A stretch of DNA of 63,701 nt from an uncultured Christensenella sp. (GCA_905193155.1 CAJJNQ010000012.1:1-63701), one strand, 5' to 3'; counted from the first letter of the stretch, positions 7,358-16,548 are shown. The notes: a model not told the origin generated them from the sequence alone. Made by a program: numbers and translations.

Positions 7358-9949
7358 ATGGCCCTTTCACCGATGATGCAGCATTATCTCAACACCAAGG
7401 AGCAATACAAAGACAGCATCCTGATGTATCGTCTGGGCGATTTTTATGAAATGTTTTTCGATGACGCCGTGACGGTTTCCAAAGAGCTGGAGCTGACGCT
7501 GACGGGGCGTGACTGCGGTCTGGAAGAACGTGCGCCGATGTGCGGTGTGCCTTATCACGCAGTAGATACCTATATCGCCCGCCTGGTAGAAAAGGGATAC
7601 AGCGTTGCAATCTGCGACCAGATGGAAGACCCTGCACTGGCCAAAGGGCTGGTAGAACGTGCCGTAACCCGCGTTATCACCCCCGGCACCGTCACCGAAA
7701 GCAGTATGCTGGAGGAAAAGAAGAATAACTATCTTCTTTCGCTGTATTTTGGTCAAAATGAGAAAAAGGCAGGGCTTGCCTATGCGGACGTTTCAACCGG
7801 AGAGCTCACGGTGATGGAGCTTCCTTCCCGCAAGACGCAGCTGATGGAAGAAGTGGTGCGCATCGATCCTACCGAAGTACTGGTATCGGCAGAAGATGCA
7901 CTGGAATTGACGCGCATCGGCTGGACCAAGCGGGCTACCGTGCGTTTGGACAACGCCTTTGATCGAAAAGAATCGGTGGCTTTGATCAAAAAGCATACCG
8001 GCGTTTCCATCGCAGCATTGGGCTTGGGAAAATTAGATTTGGCTGTCTCCGCTGCCGGTGCATTGCTGCAATATCTGGAAGAAACGCAAAAGAACGCGCT
8101 GACGCATGTCAACACGATTCACATCTACAATCGCGGCGAGCATTTGCTGCTTGATCCTGTTGCGCGGCGGAATCTTGAGCTGACTGAGACCATGCGCGGC
8201 AGAGGAAAGAAGGGAACGCTGCTCTGGCTGCTCGACCGCACGGCAACCGCCATGGGTGGCCGCTTGCTGCGCAGCTGGATCGAAGAGCCCCTGACCGAAA
8301 AGCAGAAAATCGAATATCGCCTGGATGCTGTCGATGAGCTGATGCACAACTATATGCTCACGCAAGAGGTGCGCGAGGCGCTCAAGCCTATCTATGATAT
8401 TGAGCGGCTGGTGACCAAGGTTTCTTACGGCAGCATCAATGCGCGCGACGCGCTTGCATTGTGTAATTCTCTTCGCATGATTCCGAAGCTGCGTGATTTC
8501 CTGTCGGGTTATCAGTGCAGCGCGCTTAGAGACGTTCTGGATAGGCTCGATCCTATGGACGAGGTTTGCACTTTGTTGGAAAGCGCTATTGCCGAGGATG
8601 CGCCGCTGACGATCCGGGAGGGCAACATCATCAAATCCGGTTACAGCAAAGAACTGGATGAACTGCGCACCGCTTCCACCGGCGGCCGCCAATGGATTTC
8701 TCAGATCGAGCAGCATGAGCGCGAGGAAACCGGCATCAAGAACCTGAAGGTCGGATACAACAAGGTCTTTGGATATTATATCGAGGTCACGCGCTCTCAG
8801 CTTTCGCTCGTACCTTATCGCTATCAGCGAAAGCAGACGTTGGCCAACTGTGAACGCTTCATCACGGAGGATCTGAAGAAGGTAGAGGAGACGATCCTGG
8901 GCGCGCAGGATAAATCGGTCCGTCTGGAATATCAGCTCTTTACAGCCATACGCGACCAGTTGGCCGAGCAGATCAGCCGGTTTCAGGCAACCGCGGGGGC
9001 TATCAAGGAATTGGACGCCCTGCAATCCCTGGCAACCGTTGCAGGAGAGCGTGGCTACTGCCGTCCGGAGATTCACGAAGGATTTGATCTGACCATTCGC
9101 GAAGGTCGCCACCCCGTTGTAGAGGCAACCAGCAAGGAGCTCTTTGTGCCCAACGACACGGAACTTACGCAGGATGGACGCATGATGATCATCACCGGCC
9201 CCAACATGGCCGGTAAATCCACTTATATGCGCCAGGTTGCGTTGATTACACTGATGGCGCACATGGGCAGCTTTGTGCCCGCCGCATCGGCCTCCATCCC
9301 GTTGTGCGACCGAATCTTCACGCGTGTCGGCGCATCGGATGATCTCGCAGCCGGACAGTCCACATTTATGGTGGAAATGAGTGAAATGGCTTCCATCCTT
9401 GCCAATGCCACCGATCGCAGCCTGCTGGTGTTGGATGAGATCGGTCGCGGAACGTCAACCTTCGATGGTCTTTCCATCGCCTGGGCCACAGCGGAATACA
9501 TCTGCAATCCCAAGCGTATCGGCGCAAAAACGCTCTTTGCCACACATTACCACGAGCTTTCCGAGCTGGAAGGCCGCATGGAAGGCGTTGTCAATTATCA
9601 GATTGCCGTTAAAGAGCATGGCGACGAAATCATCTTCCTTCGCAAGATTCAAAAGGGCGGCGCGGATTCCTCCTTCGGCGTGCAAGTCGCCGCCATGGCG
9701 GGTCTGCCGCAGTCCTTGATTTCCCGTGCACACGAAATCATGGCCAAGCTGGAGGCCAACAACGTCACCCAGACCACTATCGGTCAAAACATATTGGGGA
9801 AGAAAAAACAGGATAAGCAGATGAACCTGATGGAATACAACGCCGTGGCCTTTGCGCAGGAGATTGCGCAGATCGACATGGATTCCATGACGCCGCGCGA
9901 CGCGCTCAATCAGCTCTATCTGCTGCGTGAAAAGGCCCGCAAGATTTAA
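7358..9949 (+). CDS. mutS: DNA mismatch repair protein MutS
   Basis: MutS recognises mispaired bases and starts mismatch repair together with MutL. The 863 residues match the usual length. The mismatch-reading loop GDFYEMF is near residue 27. The ATPase has Walker A GPNMAGKST near 614 and Walker B LVLDEIGRGTST near 690, then the ATHYHEL switch. A C-terminal helix-turn-helix dimerisation region is present. The ATG at 7358 is seven bases after CGGAGG; a longer frame to 7313 has no ribosome site. mutL follows after 14 bases, so the pair is co-transcribed. Confidence 0.97.
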   Translation: MALSPMMQHYLNTKEQYKDSILMYRLGDFYEMFFDDAVTVSKELELTLTGRDCGLEERAPMCGVPYHAVDTYIARLVEKGYSVAICDQMEDPALAKGLVERAVTRVITPGTVTESSMLEEKKNNYLLSLYFGQNEKKAGLAYADVSTGELTVMELPSRKTQLMEEVVRIDPTEVLVSAEDALELTRIGWTKRATVRLDNAFDRKESVALIKKHTGVSIAALGLGKLDLAVSAAGALLQYLEETQKNALTHVNTIHIYNRGEHLLLDPVARRNLELTETMRGRGKKGTLLWLLDRTATAMGGRLLRSWIEEPLTEKQKIEYRLDAVDELMHNYMLTQEVREALKPIYDIERLVTKVSYGSINARDALALCNSLRMIPKLRDFLSGYQCSALRDVLDRLDPMDEVCTLLESAIAEDAPLTIREGNIIKSGYSKELDELRTASTGGRQWISQIEQHEREETGIKNLKVGYNKVFGYYIEVTRSQLSLVPYRYQRKQTLANCERFITEDLKKVEETILGAQDKSVRLEYQLFTAIRDQLAEQISRFQATAGAIKELDALQSLATVAGERGYCRPEIHEGFDLTIREGRHPVVEATSKELFVPNDTELTQDGRMMIITGPNMAGKSTYMRQVALITLMAHMGSFVPAASASIPLCDRIFTRVGASDDLAAGQSTFMVEMSEMASILANATDRSLLVLDEIGRGTSTFDGLSIAWATAEYICNPKRIGAKTLFATHYHELSELEGRMEGVVNYQIAVKEHGDEIIFLRKIQKGGADSSFGVQVAAMAGLPQSLISRAHEIMAKLEANNVTQTTIGQNILGKKKQDKQMNLMEYNAVAFAQEIAQIDMDSMTPRDALNQLYLLREKARKI

Positions 9950-9963
9950 GAGGAGATCCTTTT

Positions 9964-11862
9964 ATGGCCAAGATACAGGTATTGGATGTACAAACCGCCA
10001 ATCGCATCGCGGCAGGCGAGGTTGTTGAGCGTCCCGCATCGGTTGCTAAAGAACTTCTGGAAAACGCATTGGACGCAGGAGCTACCGCAGTAACCTTGGA
10101 AATACGCGATGGAGGCGTCAGCTATCTGCGCGTGACCGATAATGGATCCGGCATCGCCCCGGAGGATTGCCGTGTTGCGTTTGAGCGGCACGCCACCTCA
10201 AAGATCCGTTCCGGCGATGACCTTTCACACATCGGCACGCTGGGGTTCCGCGGAGAAGCGCTGCCTTCCATCGCTTCTGTTTCCAAAGTGGAGTTGACCA
10301 CCCGCACCAAAGATGCCGTGAGCGGCGTTAAGCTGACCATTGAGGGCGGGCGGGTCACGGATGTCCGCGAGGCTGGCTGCCCGCAGGGCACAACCTTTGT
10401 CGTCAAGGATCTGTTTTTCAATACGCCTGTGCGCCGCAAGTTTCTCAAGCGCTCCGCAACAGAAGCCGGCTATGTCGCCGATGTTGTGACAGAGCTGGCG
10501 CTTTCCCGCCCGGATATTGCCGTTCGCTTCGTCAATAATGGCAAGCCGGTTTTCCAGACCGTGGGCAACAACGACCTGCGCTCCGTCATCTTTGTACTTC
10601 ATGGGAAAGAAGTTTCTTCCGGTGTGCTGCCGTTTGAAAGCAACCTGGGTGCAGTGCGCATTCGCGGCTTTGTCGGCATCGGAAGCCTGGCCAGAGGCAA
10701 TCGGAACTATGAGTTCTTCTTTGTCAACGGCCGCTGCATCCGCAACGCGCAGCTTTCCGCCGCCGTAGAAAATGCCTGCCGCGAGCGCGTGATGATCGGA
10801 AAATACCCTTATTGCGTCTGCGATCTGCGCGTTCCGCTGGAGGCAGTGGACGTCAACGTCCACCCCAACAAGCTGGAAGTGCGTTTCAAAGACGATTTCC
10901 CCATCCGTGAAAATCTTCAAGCAGCTGTGGAAACCGCTTTTGTCGGCTCCGAAGAAATTCTGCGCGAAGTAGAGCCGGCTGCACTTTCCAAGCCCGAACC
11001 CAAACCCGTGCAAATAGAAATGACACAGCCCGCAGCTGCGCCCACCTTCGTTCAATCGAAAGCCGTTCCTCAGCCTTCGACCGATTCGGGTTATACATAT
11101 TCCGCTCCCGCAAGGCACTCTGTAAGAGAATCGGAAACATTTTATCCTCCTTCTCCTTCTGTGCCGCCCTGGGAGCCGCCAGCGTCCGTTCCGCCGCCTG
11201 TACGGCCTGCTTATGTGCCAGAAGCTGTCTGTGCCCCCGCAGCGCCTGTGCGTGTCTTAGAGCCTTCTGTACCGCGCACAGAGCCTATCGGCACAACGGC
11301 CATCATCATCGGGCAGCTTTTTGCAACTTATCTGCTTGTGCAGCGCGACGACAAGCTGCTCATCATCGACCAGCACGCCGCGCATGAGCGAATCCTCTAC
11401 GAAAAATTCCGTCAGGAAGTGGATGAGCACAAGCGCTCACAGCCCATGCTCGTTCCTTATTTGTTTACCACGACGGTAGGGGAAGAGACGATCCTCAACG
11501 AGAACCTCGAAAAGCTCACCTCCATGGGATTTGAGATTGAGCCTTTCGGCGATCGAACCTTCCGCGTCACCGCTGTCCCCATGCAGCTCGGTGAGCCGCG
11601 TGTCAAGGAGTTTTTCGTAGAATTGCTGGATCAGATGGAAACGCTTGCCTCGATCGAAACAAAGGACATCAGGCGGGATGATCTGGTGCAAATGGCCTGC
11701 AAAAAGGCCATTAAAGGAGGGGATACGCTCTCCCAGCAGGAGGTTAATACGCTGCTTGCGCTCACTGCAGATGAAGATATGCCCACCTGTCCGCATGGGC
11801 GGCCGATTGTCATTCCCATCACACGGCATGAGCTGGAAAGGAAGTTCAAGCGAATTCAATGA
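9964..11862 (+). CDS. mutL: DNA mismatch repair endonuclease MutL
   Basis: The GHKL ATPase domain has ENALDAGAT near residue 34, DNGSGI near 60 and GFRGEAL near 94. A proline-rich linker spans about 340-430. The C-terminal domain carries DQHAAHERILYE from Asp469, the metal-binding DQHA-X2-E-X4-E motif of MutL proteins that nick DNA, and CPHGRP near residue 606. This is the endonuclease type expected where MutH is absent. The 632 residues are normal length. The stop overlaps the miaA start in ATGA, pointing to coupled translation. Confidence 0.97.
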   Translation: MAKIQVLDVQTANRIAAGEVVERPASVAKELLENALDAGATAVTLEIRDGGVSYLRVTDNGSGIAPEDCRVAFERHATSKIRSGDDLSHIGTLGFRGEALPSIASVSKVELTTRTKDAVSGVKLTIEGGRVTDVREAGCPQGTTFVVKDLFFNTPVRRKFLKRSATEAGYVADVVTELALSRPDIAVRFVNNGKPVFQTVGNNDLRSVIFVLHGKEVSSGVLPFESNLGAVRIRGFVGIGSLARGNRNYEFFFVNGRCIRNAQLSAAVENACRERVMIGKYPYCVCDLRVPLEAVDVNVHPNKLEVRFKDDFPIRENLQAAVETAFVGSEEILREVEPAALSKPEPKPVQIEMTQPAAAPTFVQSKAVPQPSTDSGYTYSAPARHSVRESETFYPPSPSVPPWEPPASVPPPVRPAYVPEAVCAPAAPVRVLEPSVPRTEPIGTTAIIIGQLFATYLLVQRDDKLLIIDQHAAHERILYEKFRQEVDEHKRSQPMLVPYLFTTTVGEETILNENLEKLTSMGFEIEPFGDRTFRVTAVPMQLGEPRVKEFFVELLDQMETLASIETKDIRRDDLVQMACKKAIKGGDTLSQQEVNTLLALTADEDMPTCPHGRPIVIPITRHELERKFKRIQ

Positions 11863-12803
11863 AGCAAAAGGCTCTTTTTGTGGTTGGCCCAACTGCATCC
11901 GGCAAGACCGCCGCTTCAATCGAACTGGCTTTGCGGCTGAACGGTGAAATCGTTTCAGCGGATTCTATGGCCATTTATCGAGGGATGGATATCGGCACCG
12001 CCAAGCCCTCCATAGAAGAACGGTGCGGGATTCCTCATCATATGATTAACTGCGTGGATCCAAATCAGCCTTACAGTGTATCAGAATATCAACAGGACGC
12101 GCAGCGCTGCATGAGGGATATCTGGTCCCGGAATAAATTGCCGATTATCTGCGGCGGAACGGGGCTTTACGTCAATTCATTGATCTTTCCACTTGATTTC
12201 TCCACCGTACAGGGAAATGAGATAATTCGGCGTAAATGGGAAGCTTTTGCCGCGCAGCATGGAAACCTGGTGCTGCATGACGAATTGCGTAAAGTGGATC
12301 CTAAGGCAGCAGAGCAGATCCATCCCAATAATGTTCGCCGTGTTGTGCGCGCATTGGAAATCTTTGAGTGTACCGGGATTCCAAAATCCGATCAGGCTTC
12401 TATGGCGCAGCCCTTTGAATTGCCCTATGAACCCATCTTGATGGGCATCACACTTCCGCGCGAACAGCTCTATCGCCGGTGCGACCTGCGCGTCGAACAG
12501 ATGCTGAGCAGCGGGTTGGAGGAGGAGGTGTGCACCTTGCTCTCTGCGGGTCTATCGCCCAAAGCGCAATCCATGCAAGGCATCGGATATAAAGAAATTG
12601 CTGCGGAATTAAGCGGTGAACTGAGCCGCAGTGAAGCGATTGACCTGTTGAAAAAAAACACACGTCATCTCGCCAAGCGGCAGTTGACCTGGTTCCGTGC
12701 AAACGACAAAATCCACTGGTTCGATGTTTCAGGATATGAATCGTTTACAGATCTTTACCAGGAAATGATGTGGTATTCCCTAGGAAATTCTGCGCATCCG
12801 TGA
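11859..12803 (+). CDS. miaA: tRNA dimethylallyltransferase MiaA
   Basis: MiaA transfers a dimethylallyl group to A37 of tRNAs, making the substrate of MiaB. The P-loop GPTASGKT is at residues 9-16. SADSMAIYRGMDIGTAKP near residue 34 and ICGGTGLYVNSL near 100 are family blocks. The C-terminal region includes MQGIGYKEI and RQLTWFR. Length is 314 residues. The start overlaps the mutL stop by four bases. mutS, mutL, miaA and hfq in this order are common in Bacillota and some proteobacteria. Confidence 0.96.
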   Translation: MKQKALFVVGPTASGKTAASIELALRLNGEIVSADSMAIYRGMDIGTAKPSIEERCGIPHHMINCVDPNQPYSVSEYQQDAQRCMRDIWSRNKLPIICGGTGLYVNSLIFPLDFSTVQGNEIIRRKWEAFAAQHGNLVLHDELRKVDPKAAEQIHPNNVRRVVRALEIFECTGIPKSDQASMAQPFELPYEPILMGITLPREQLYRRCDLRVEQMLSSGLEEEVCTLLSAGLSPKAQSMQGIGYKEIAAELSGELSRSEAIDLLKKNTRHLAKRQLTWFRANDKIHWFDVSGYESFTDLYQEMMWYSLGNSAHP

Positions 12804-12809
12804 TATAAT
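12801..12809 (+). promoter_or_regulatory. Extended -10 promoter of hfq
   Basis: TG at 12801-12802, one spacer base and TATAAT at 12804-12809 form an extended -10 element. No good -35 is present. It overlaps the last codons of miaA and is 31 bases before the hfq start, so hfq and the lyase gene can be transcribed separately from mutSL-miaA. Confidence 0.6.
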
Positions 12810-12840
12810 GTTTCTGAAAACAAAGAAAGAGGTGTTCAAC

Positions 12841-13119
12841 ATGGGCAAGAATTCTGCGGAACTGCAGGACATCATTCTCAACACGGTGCGGAAGAACCGC
12901 ATTCCTGTCACCATGCATCTGACCAACGGCGTGCCGCTCAAGGGCATCATTCGCGGCTTTGATTCCTTCGTAGTGCTTCTGGAAAGCGACGGAAAGCAGC
13001 AGATGATCTATAAGCATGCCATTTCTACCGTAACGCCTTCTCATCCCGTGCAGTATAGCTCCATGCCTTCTTCTCTGGTCGAGAGCAGCGACGCGGATCC
13101 GGCTGAAGAAGAGGAGTAA
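12841..13119 (+). CDS. hfq: RNA chaperone Hfq
   Basis: Hfq forms hexameric Sm-like rings that bind small RNAs and mRNAs. The Sm1 region (NGVPLKGIIRGFDSF, near residues 27-41) and the Sm2 motif YKHAISTV (near 58-65) are intact. The 92 residues include a short acidic tail ending EEEE. The ATG at 12841 follows a GAGGTG ribosome site; an upstream in-frame ATG at 12808 overlaps the promoter -10. The next gene starts eight bases after the stop. Confidence 0.96.
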   Translation: MGKNSAELQDIILNTVRKNRIPVTMHLTNGVPLKGIIRGFDSFVVLLESDGKQQMIYKHAISTVTPSHPVQYSSMPSSLVESSDADPAEEEE

Positions 13120-13126
13120 ACATATC

Positions 13127-14377
13127 ATGACGCAGACAGAAATAGAAGTGCTGCTCAGCGACGCCGAGCAGTCTCTCCACCAGCAGTTTTCTGCGCTGGA
13201 TAAGATTGAGCAGGTTAATTTTGCGCGGGTCATGGATGCGTTTCGAGCCGAGCAGGTTGCCGTTCGCCATTTTGCCCCGACAACGGGATATGGCTATGGC
13301 GACGATGGTCGCGACACACTGGAACGAATCTACGCGCGAGTTTTCGGCTGCGAGGATGCACTGGTGCGCCCCGCAATCGCTTCCGGAACGCATGCCTTGG
13401 CGCTTTGCCTGTACGGATTGCTCCGCCCCGGTGATATTCTGATCGCTGGCTCCGGTAAACCCTATGATACGCTGGAAAGCGTTATCGGTTTGACCGATGA
13501 GGTCGGACAGGGTTCGTTGAAGGATTACGGCATTGAATACCGCCAGGTCGATCTGAAGGACAATGACGTGGACGTAGAGGAGTTGCTCCGTCATCTCGAC
13601 GAGCCTCGCGTTCGTGTTGTCGCGCTTCAGCGCTCCCGCGGTTACGATTGGCGGCCTTCTTTAAGTGTCAAACGCTTGGAAGAAGTGGCAAAGGCCGTCC
13701 ATGAAAAGCGTCCGGATGTTGTCGTAATGGTCGATAACTGTTACGGTGAATTCGTGCAGACCATAGAGCCTACTCATGTCGGCTGCGATATCATCGTTGG
13801 TTCTCTCATCAAGAATCCCGGCGGCGGGTTAGCTCCGACGGGCGGGTACATTGCCGGACGCAAGGATTTGGTTGAAAAATGCTCTTATCGCCTGACCTCT
13901 CCCGGCATCGGACGTGAAGTCGGTTCCTATCTTGGCGGTTACGATCGTTTCTATCAGGGCTTGTTCTTCGCCCCGCATGTCGTCATGCAGGCTGTAAAGG
14001 GCGCCGCGCTGGCTTCTGCGGTGTTCAGCAAGCTCGGCTATGCCGTAAACCCCACACCGCAGGAAGAGCGCTATGACATCATTCAGGCCATCAAGTTCGA
14101 GCAGTCCGAAAAGCTGATTGCCTTCTGTCAGGGCATTCAGTATGCTTCTCCGATTGACAGCCATGTTACCCCGGAACCGTGGGATATGCCCGGTTATCAG
14201 GATCCGGTCATCATGGCGGCCGGGACCTTTGTCTCCGGCGCTTCGATTGAGTTGTCGGCAGACGCGCCCATCCGCGCGCCGTACACAGCTTATATGCAGG
14301 GCGGCCTGACTTATGCCCATGTTCGCTATGCTTTAGGCCATGTATTGGAACACATGACTCGTCAGGGTATTCTGTAA
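13127..14377 (+). CDS. PLP-dependent lyase, YnbB / 'aluminium resistance' family
   Basis: This 416-residue protein is a fold-type I PLP enzyme of the YnbB group, annotated variously as methionine gamma-lyase family or aluminium resistance protein. The cofactor-binding segments include SGTHALAL near residue 86, and the lysine expected to bind PLP is Lys229 in SLIKNPGGG. FAPTTGYGYGDDGRDTLE is a family hallmark. The physiological reaction is not established for this group, so a sulfur amino-acid role is only a guess. The gene starts eight bases after hfq, and the same proximity to miaA/hfq is seen in Bacillus. Confidence 0.88.
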   Translation: MTQTEIEVLLSDAEQSLHQQFSALDKIEQVNFARVMDAFRAEQVAVRHFAPTTGYGYGDDGRDTLERIYARVFGCEDALVRPAIASGTHALALCLYGLLRPGDILIAGSGKPYDTLESVIGLTDEVGQGSLKDYGIEYRQVDLKDNDVDVEELLRHLDEPRVRVVALQRSRGYDWRPSLSVKRLEEVAKAVHEKRPDVVVMVDNCYGEFVQTIEPTHVGCDIIVGSLIKNPGGGLAPTGGYIAGRKDLVEKCSYRLTSPGIGREVGSYLGGYDRFYQGLFFAPHVVMQAVKGAALASAVFSKLGYAVNPTPQEERYDIIQAIKFEQSEKLIAFCQGIQYASPIDSHVTPEPWDMPGYQDPVIMAAGTFVSGASIELSADAPIRAPYTAYMQGGLTYAHVRYALGHVLEHMTRQGIL

Positions 14378-14394
14378 TTGCATCCAAAAGAAAA

Positions 14395-14423
14395 GGGGAG
14401 AGGCATTGATCAACGCCTCTCCC
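14395..14423 (-). terminator. Terminator of lexA
   Basis: GGGGAGAGGC (14395-14404) pairs with GCCTCTCCC (14415-14423). On the minus strand the stem is followed by CTTTTCTTTT, so it mainly serves lexA. Confidence 0.7.
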
Positions 14424-14448
14424 AATCCTATTTGTTTGCCTTTGCCGG

Positions 14449-15066
14449 TCAAAATCTCCGAAGAGATCCGATGACTTTTCCTAAAATGGATACATTGTTG
14501 AAATACATCGGCGAATACTGATCATTTTCCGGCTGAAGCCGCACGCGGCATTCTTCCTTGTAAAAGCGCTTGATGGTCGTATCCTCATCGTTAATCAGCG
14601 CCACAATGATATCGCCGTTTTCAGCGGTCTGCTGCTGATGCACAATCACCACGTCGCCATCGTAAATGCCGGCATTGATCATGCTGTCACCCGTGACATG
14701 GAGTGCAAAGCAGTCTTCCTCATCCGAGCAGAAGAATCCCGGCGTAAAACTTAGGTATTCTTCAATATTTTCGATGGCAGTGATGGGAAGGCCGGCAGTT
14801 GCCTTGCCGACAAGCGGAATCTGAGCGGTATTGTGTACCATGCCAACCACTTCTAGGGCTCTGGGCTTAGTGGGATCGCGGATCAGCAAGCCACGGTTCT
14901 CCAATCTGCGCAGATGTCCATGCACAGTCGAAGTGGACTTGATGCCCATAGCATCGCATATTTCACGCACAGACGGCGGAAAACCACGCCGCTGCACTTC
15001 GCTTTTGATATATTCCAATATCTTTTCCTGTCGGTCATTTCTCGGCTGATCTTTTCTTGGTGCCAT
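14449..15066 (-). CDS. lexA: LexA repressor
   Basis: LexA represses SOS genes and self-cleaves when RecA is activated. The N-terminal winged helix has REICDAMGIKSTSTVHGHL near residue 35. The cleavage site is Ala-Gly in KATAGLP. The catalytic serine lies in GDSMINAGI and the lysine in TTIKRF. Length is 205 residues. AAGGGG lies ten bases before the ATG. A candidate LexA operator overlaps the -35 region of its own promoter, which fits autoregulation. A small Cys-rich gene is divergent. Confidence 0.97.
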   Translation of the reverse strand: MAPRKDQPRNDRQEKILEYIKSEVQRRGFPPSVREICDAMGIKSTSTVHGHLRRLENRGLLIRDPTKPRALEVVGMVHNTAQIPLVGKATAGLPITAIENIEEYLSFTPGFFCSDEEDCFALHVTGDSMINAGIYDGDVVIVHQQQTAENGDIIVALINDEDTTIKRFYKEECRVRLQPENDQYSPMYFNNVSILGKVIGSLRRF

Positions 15067-15110
15067 TGCAAATCTACCCCTTGCTGGTCAGTATCATTCA
15101 TCTTATATTC

Positions 15111-15149
15111 ATTATATCACAGATGTTCGTGAATTGGAACGCTCGTTTG
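15111..15149 (-). promoter_or_regulatory. lexA promoter with candidate LexA operator
   Basis: On the minus strand an extended -10 (TGATATAAT; TATAAT core at 15116-15111) lies about 45 bases before lexA. The -35 position (TTCCAA) overlaps a box at 15136-15149 which, on the plus strand, reads GGAACGCTCGTTTG. This matches the Bacillus SOS consensus CGAACRNRYGTTYC at 11 of 14 positions. The same box lies 20 bases before the divergent small gene. Confidence 0.5.
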
Positions 15150-15168
15150 GAGAAAGGACGTGCGAAAA

Positions 15169-15378
15169 ATGAAAGAATGCGTACTTTATGACCGTGAATG
15201 TATCAACTGTGGAGAATGTCTGCACTGTGACTTGGATCCGGAGAAAATCTGTGATAACTGCGGACACTGTCTGGATACAGACGGCAAAGAATATAACGAA
15301 ATCAAGATCGACGGAATTGATCTTTCCGGTGATGAGTATCAGAAATGGTTGGCAGAACAGCGTGATCAAGAGTCATAA
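15169..15378 (+). CDS. Small Cys-rich protein divergent from lexA
   Basis: The 69-residue product has eight cysteines in two clusters, CINCGECLHC and, after DLDPEKI, CDNCGHC. The arrangement resembles a small ferredoxin or zinc-ribbon protein, and the C-terminal third is acidic. I do not recognise a characterised family. The ATG at 15169 follows AGAAAGGA with good spacing; a GTG at 15160 is too close to it. It shares its upstream region, including the candidate LexA box, with lexA, so SOS-linked expression is possible but unproven. Confidence 0.75.
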   Translation: MKECVLYDRECINCGECLHCDLDPEKICDNCGHCLDTDGKEYNEIKIDGIDLSGDEYQKWLAEQRDQES

Positions 15379-15406
15379 AAAATGAGCGCCTAGGCGCTCA
15401 TTTTTT
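15377..15406. terminator. Bidirectional terminator
   Basis: A perfect palindrome of 14-base arms around TA has A-runs and T-runs on both sides. It ends the small Cys-rich gene on the plus strand and the recombinase gene on the minus strand, and contains the recombinase stop codon. Confidence 0.85.
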
Positions 15407-16468
15407 ATGCGAATCAAAAGGATCTTCTCGAAGTTTAATGTTATGCGCCGCGCGCCTGCGATTTTCATCGCTTTGCGCAGCGTAATGCCTGCGGGTCGTG
15501 TTGACGTCTGCGTGCCCCAATACATCGGCAACCAGATAAATGTCACCCGTTTCCTGATAGAGATTGGTGCCGAAAGTAGAGCGCAGCTTATGCGGCGTGA
15601 TCGGCTTCAAAGGCGAAACGACGGAAGCATATTTCTTGACCAGCTTCTGTACCGAACGGACATCCATCCGGCGCTTCTGCGTAGACAAGAACAGTGCGTT
15701 TTCATGCCCGGACAAAGCTGTTATTGTTTTGCGCCAATCCACATATTCGCGCAGCACATCCGCAACTTCATCCGAAAAATAAAGAATGACGCGCTGGCCG
15801 CCTTTTCGGGTAACAAGGAAGCCGTTTGTCTCAAAATCCACATCCTGAATGTCCAACCCGACACATTCGCTCACTCGAATGCCCGTTCCCAGCAAAAGCG
15901 AAATCAATGCAAGATCGCGCAAGCGCGTTTTTTGATGATATTCGGCCTGCTTGGGCGTCATAGAACCGCCTTCGTCCACCAGATCAAGGAGTTTGGCAAC
16001 TTCATCGACTTCCAGGCGAATGATTTCCCGATCATGCCGCTTAGGCATATCGATCAACGCCGCCACATTCGATGGAATATATTGTTTTTTGAATAAATAG
16101 CGGAAAAGCGTGCGGAGAGAAGAAAGCTTTCGCTCCTTGGCAGCTTCGTTATCCTGAAGCAGCTTATCCTTATGCTGATACACCGTCAGGTAATCCAGAT
16201 AGGTTTCAATATCCGTCATTGTAATCTGCGCCATATCATCTGTTGTAATCGCTGGGATTTCTTTTCCTTTGCAGCAGGCTTTGTATTCACAGAGAAAAGA
16301 AAAGAAAATCATCAGATCGCGCGCATAATTGATGCGCGTCAGCGGCGTTGTTTCCGGCGTGATACCGCGAAAAAATTCTGCACAAAAGCTCGGCATCTGC
16401 GGCAGCATCTCGCGCAACTGGTTGGTATTCAAAATATCCCGCTGGTTATGATAGGATAAATCCGGCAT
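15398..16468 (-). CDS. Tyrosine recombinase, XerC-like
   Basis: The 356-residue protein has an N-terminal SAM-like DNA-binding domain and a C-terminal catalytic domain. The catalytic residues are visible: Arg in GTGIRVSECVGL, Lys in RKGGQRV, His and Arg in PHKLRSTFGTNLY, His in LGHADVNTTRRHY, and the nucleophilic Tyr in that same segment. It is longer than classical XerC (about 300). No prophage genes surround it, so a chromosomal Xer-type or orphan role is likely. The start has GGGGAGGG upstream. A 17-base perfect inverted repeat sits 28 bases upstream of its start. Confidence 0.88.
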   Translation of the reverse strand: MPDLSYHNQRDILNTNQLREMLPQMPSFCAEFFRGITPETTPLTRINYARDLMIFFSFLCEYKACCKGKEIPAITTDDMAQITMTDIETYLDYLTVYQHKDKLLQDNEAAKERKLSSLRTLFRYLFKKQYIPSNVAALIDMPKRHDREIIRLEVDEVAKLLDLVDEGGSMTPKQAEYHQKTRLRDLALISLLLGTGIRVSECVGLDIQDVDFETNGFLVTRKGGQRVILYFSDEVADVLREYVDWRKTITALSGHENALFLSTQKRRMDVRSVQKLVKKYASVVSPLKPITPHKLRSTFGTNLYQETGDIYLVADVLGHADVNTTRRHYAAQSDENRRRAAHNIKLREDPFDSHKK

Positions 16469-16495
16469 ATTGGAACCCTCCCCATCAAATCGTCC

Positions 16496-16533
16496 TCATC
16501 TATTCGCAAAAGTTGTCTTTTGCGAATAGATGA
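16496..16533. repeat. 17-bp perfect inverted repeat upstream of the recombinase
   Basis: Bases 16496-16512 and 16517-16533 are exact reverse complements separated by TTGT. No T-run follows on either strand, so it is not a typical terminator. It lies between rnhA and the recombinase start. A protein operator, a recombination site or an mRNA-stabilising hairpin are all possible. Confidence 0.7.
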
Positions 16534-16548
16534 AGATACTCCCCCCCT

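Noticed and set aside
8033..9262. Long open frame of 409 codons on the minus strand within mutS
   Set aside because: It is the antisense shadow of a conserved gene, has no ribosome site and no recognisable domain. Similar long antisense frames opposite proA, the dehydratase gene, tig and the ADP-ribosylglycohydrolase gene were rejected for the same reason.
15398..16533. Prophage or genomic island marked by the tyrosine recombinase
   Set aside because: The neighbours are lexA, rnhA and proC; there are no phage, conjugation or excisionase genes and no attachment repeats at the tRNA.
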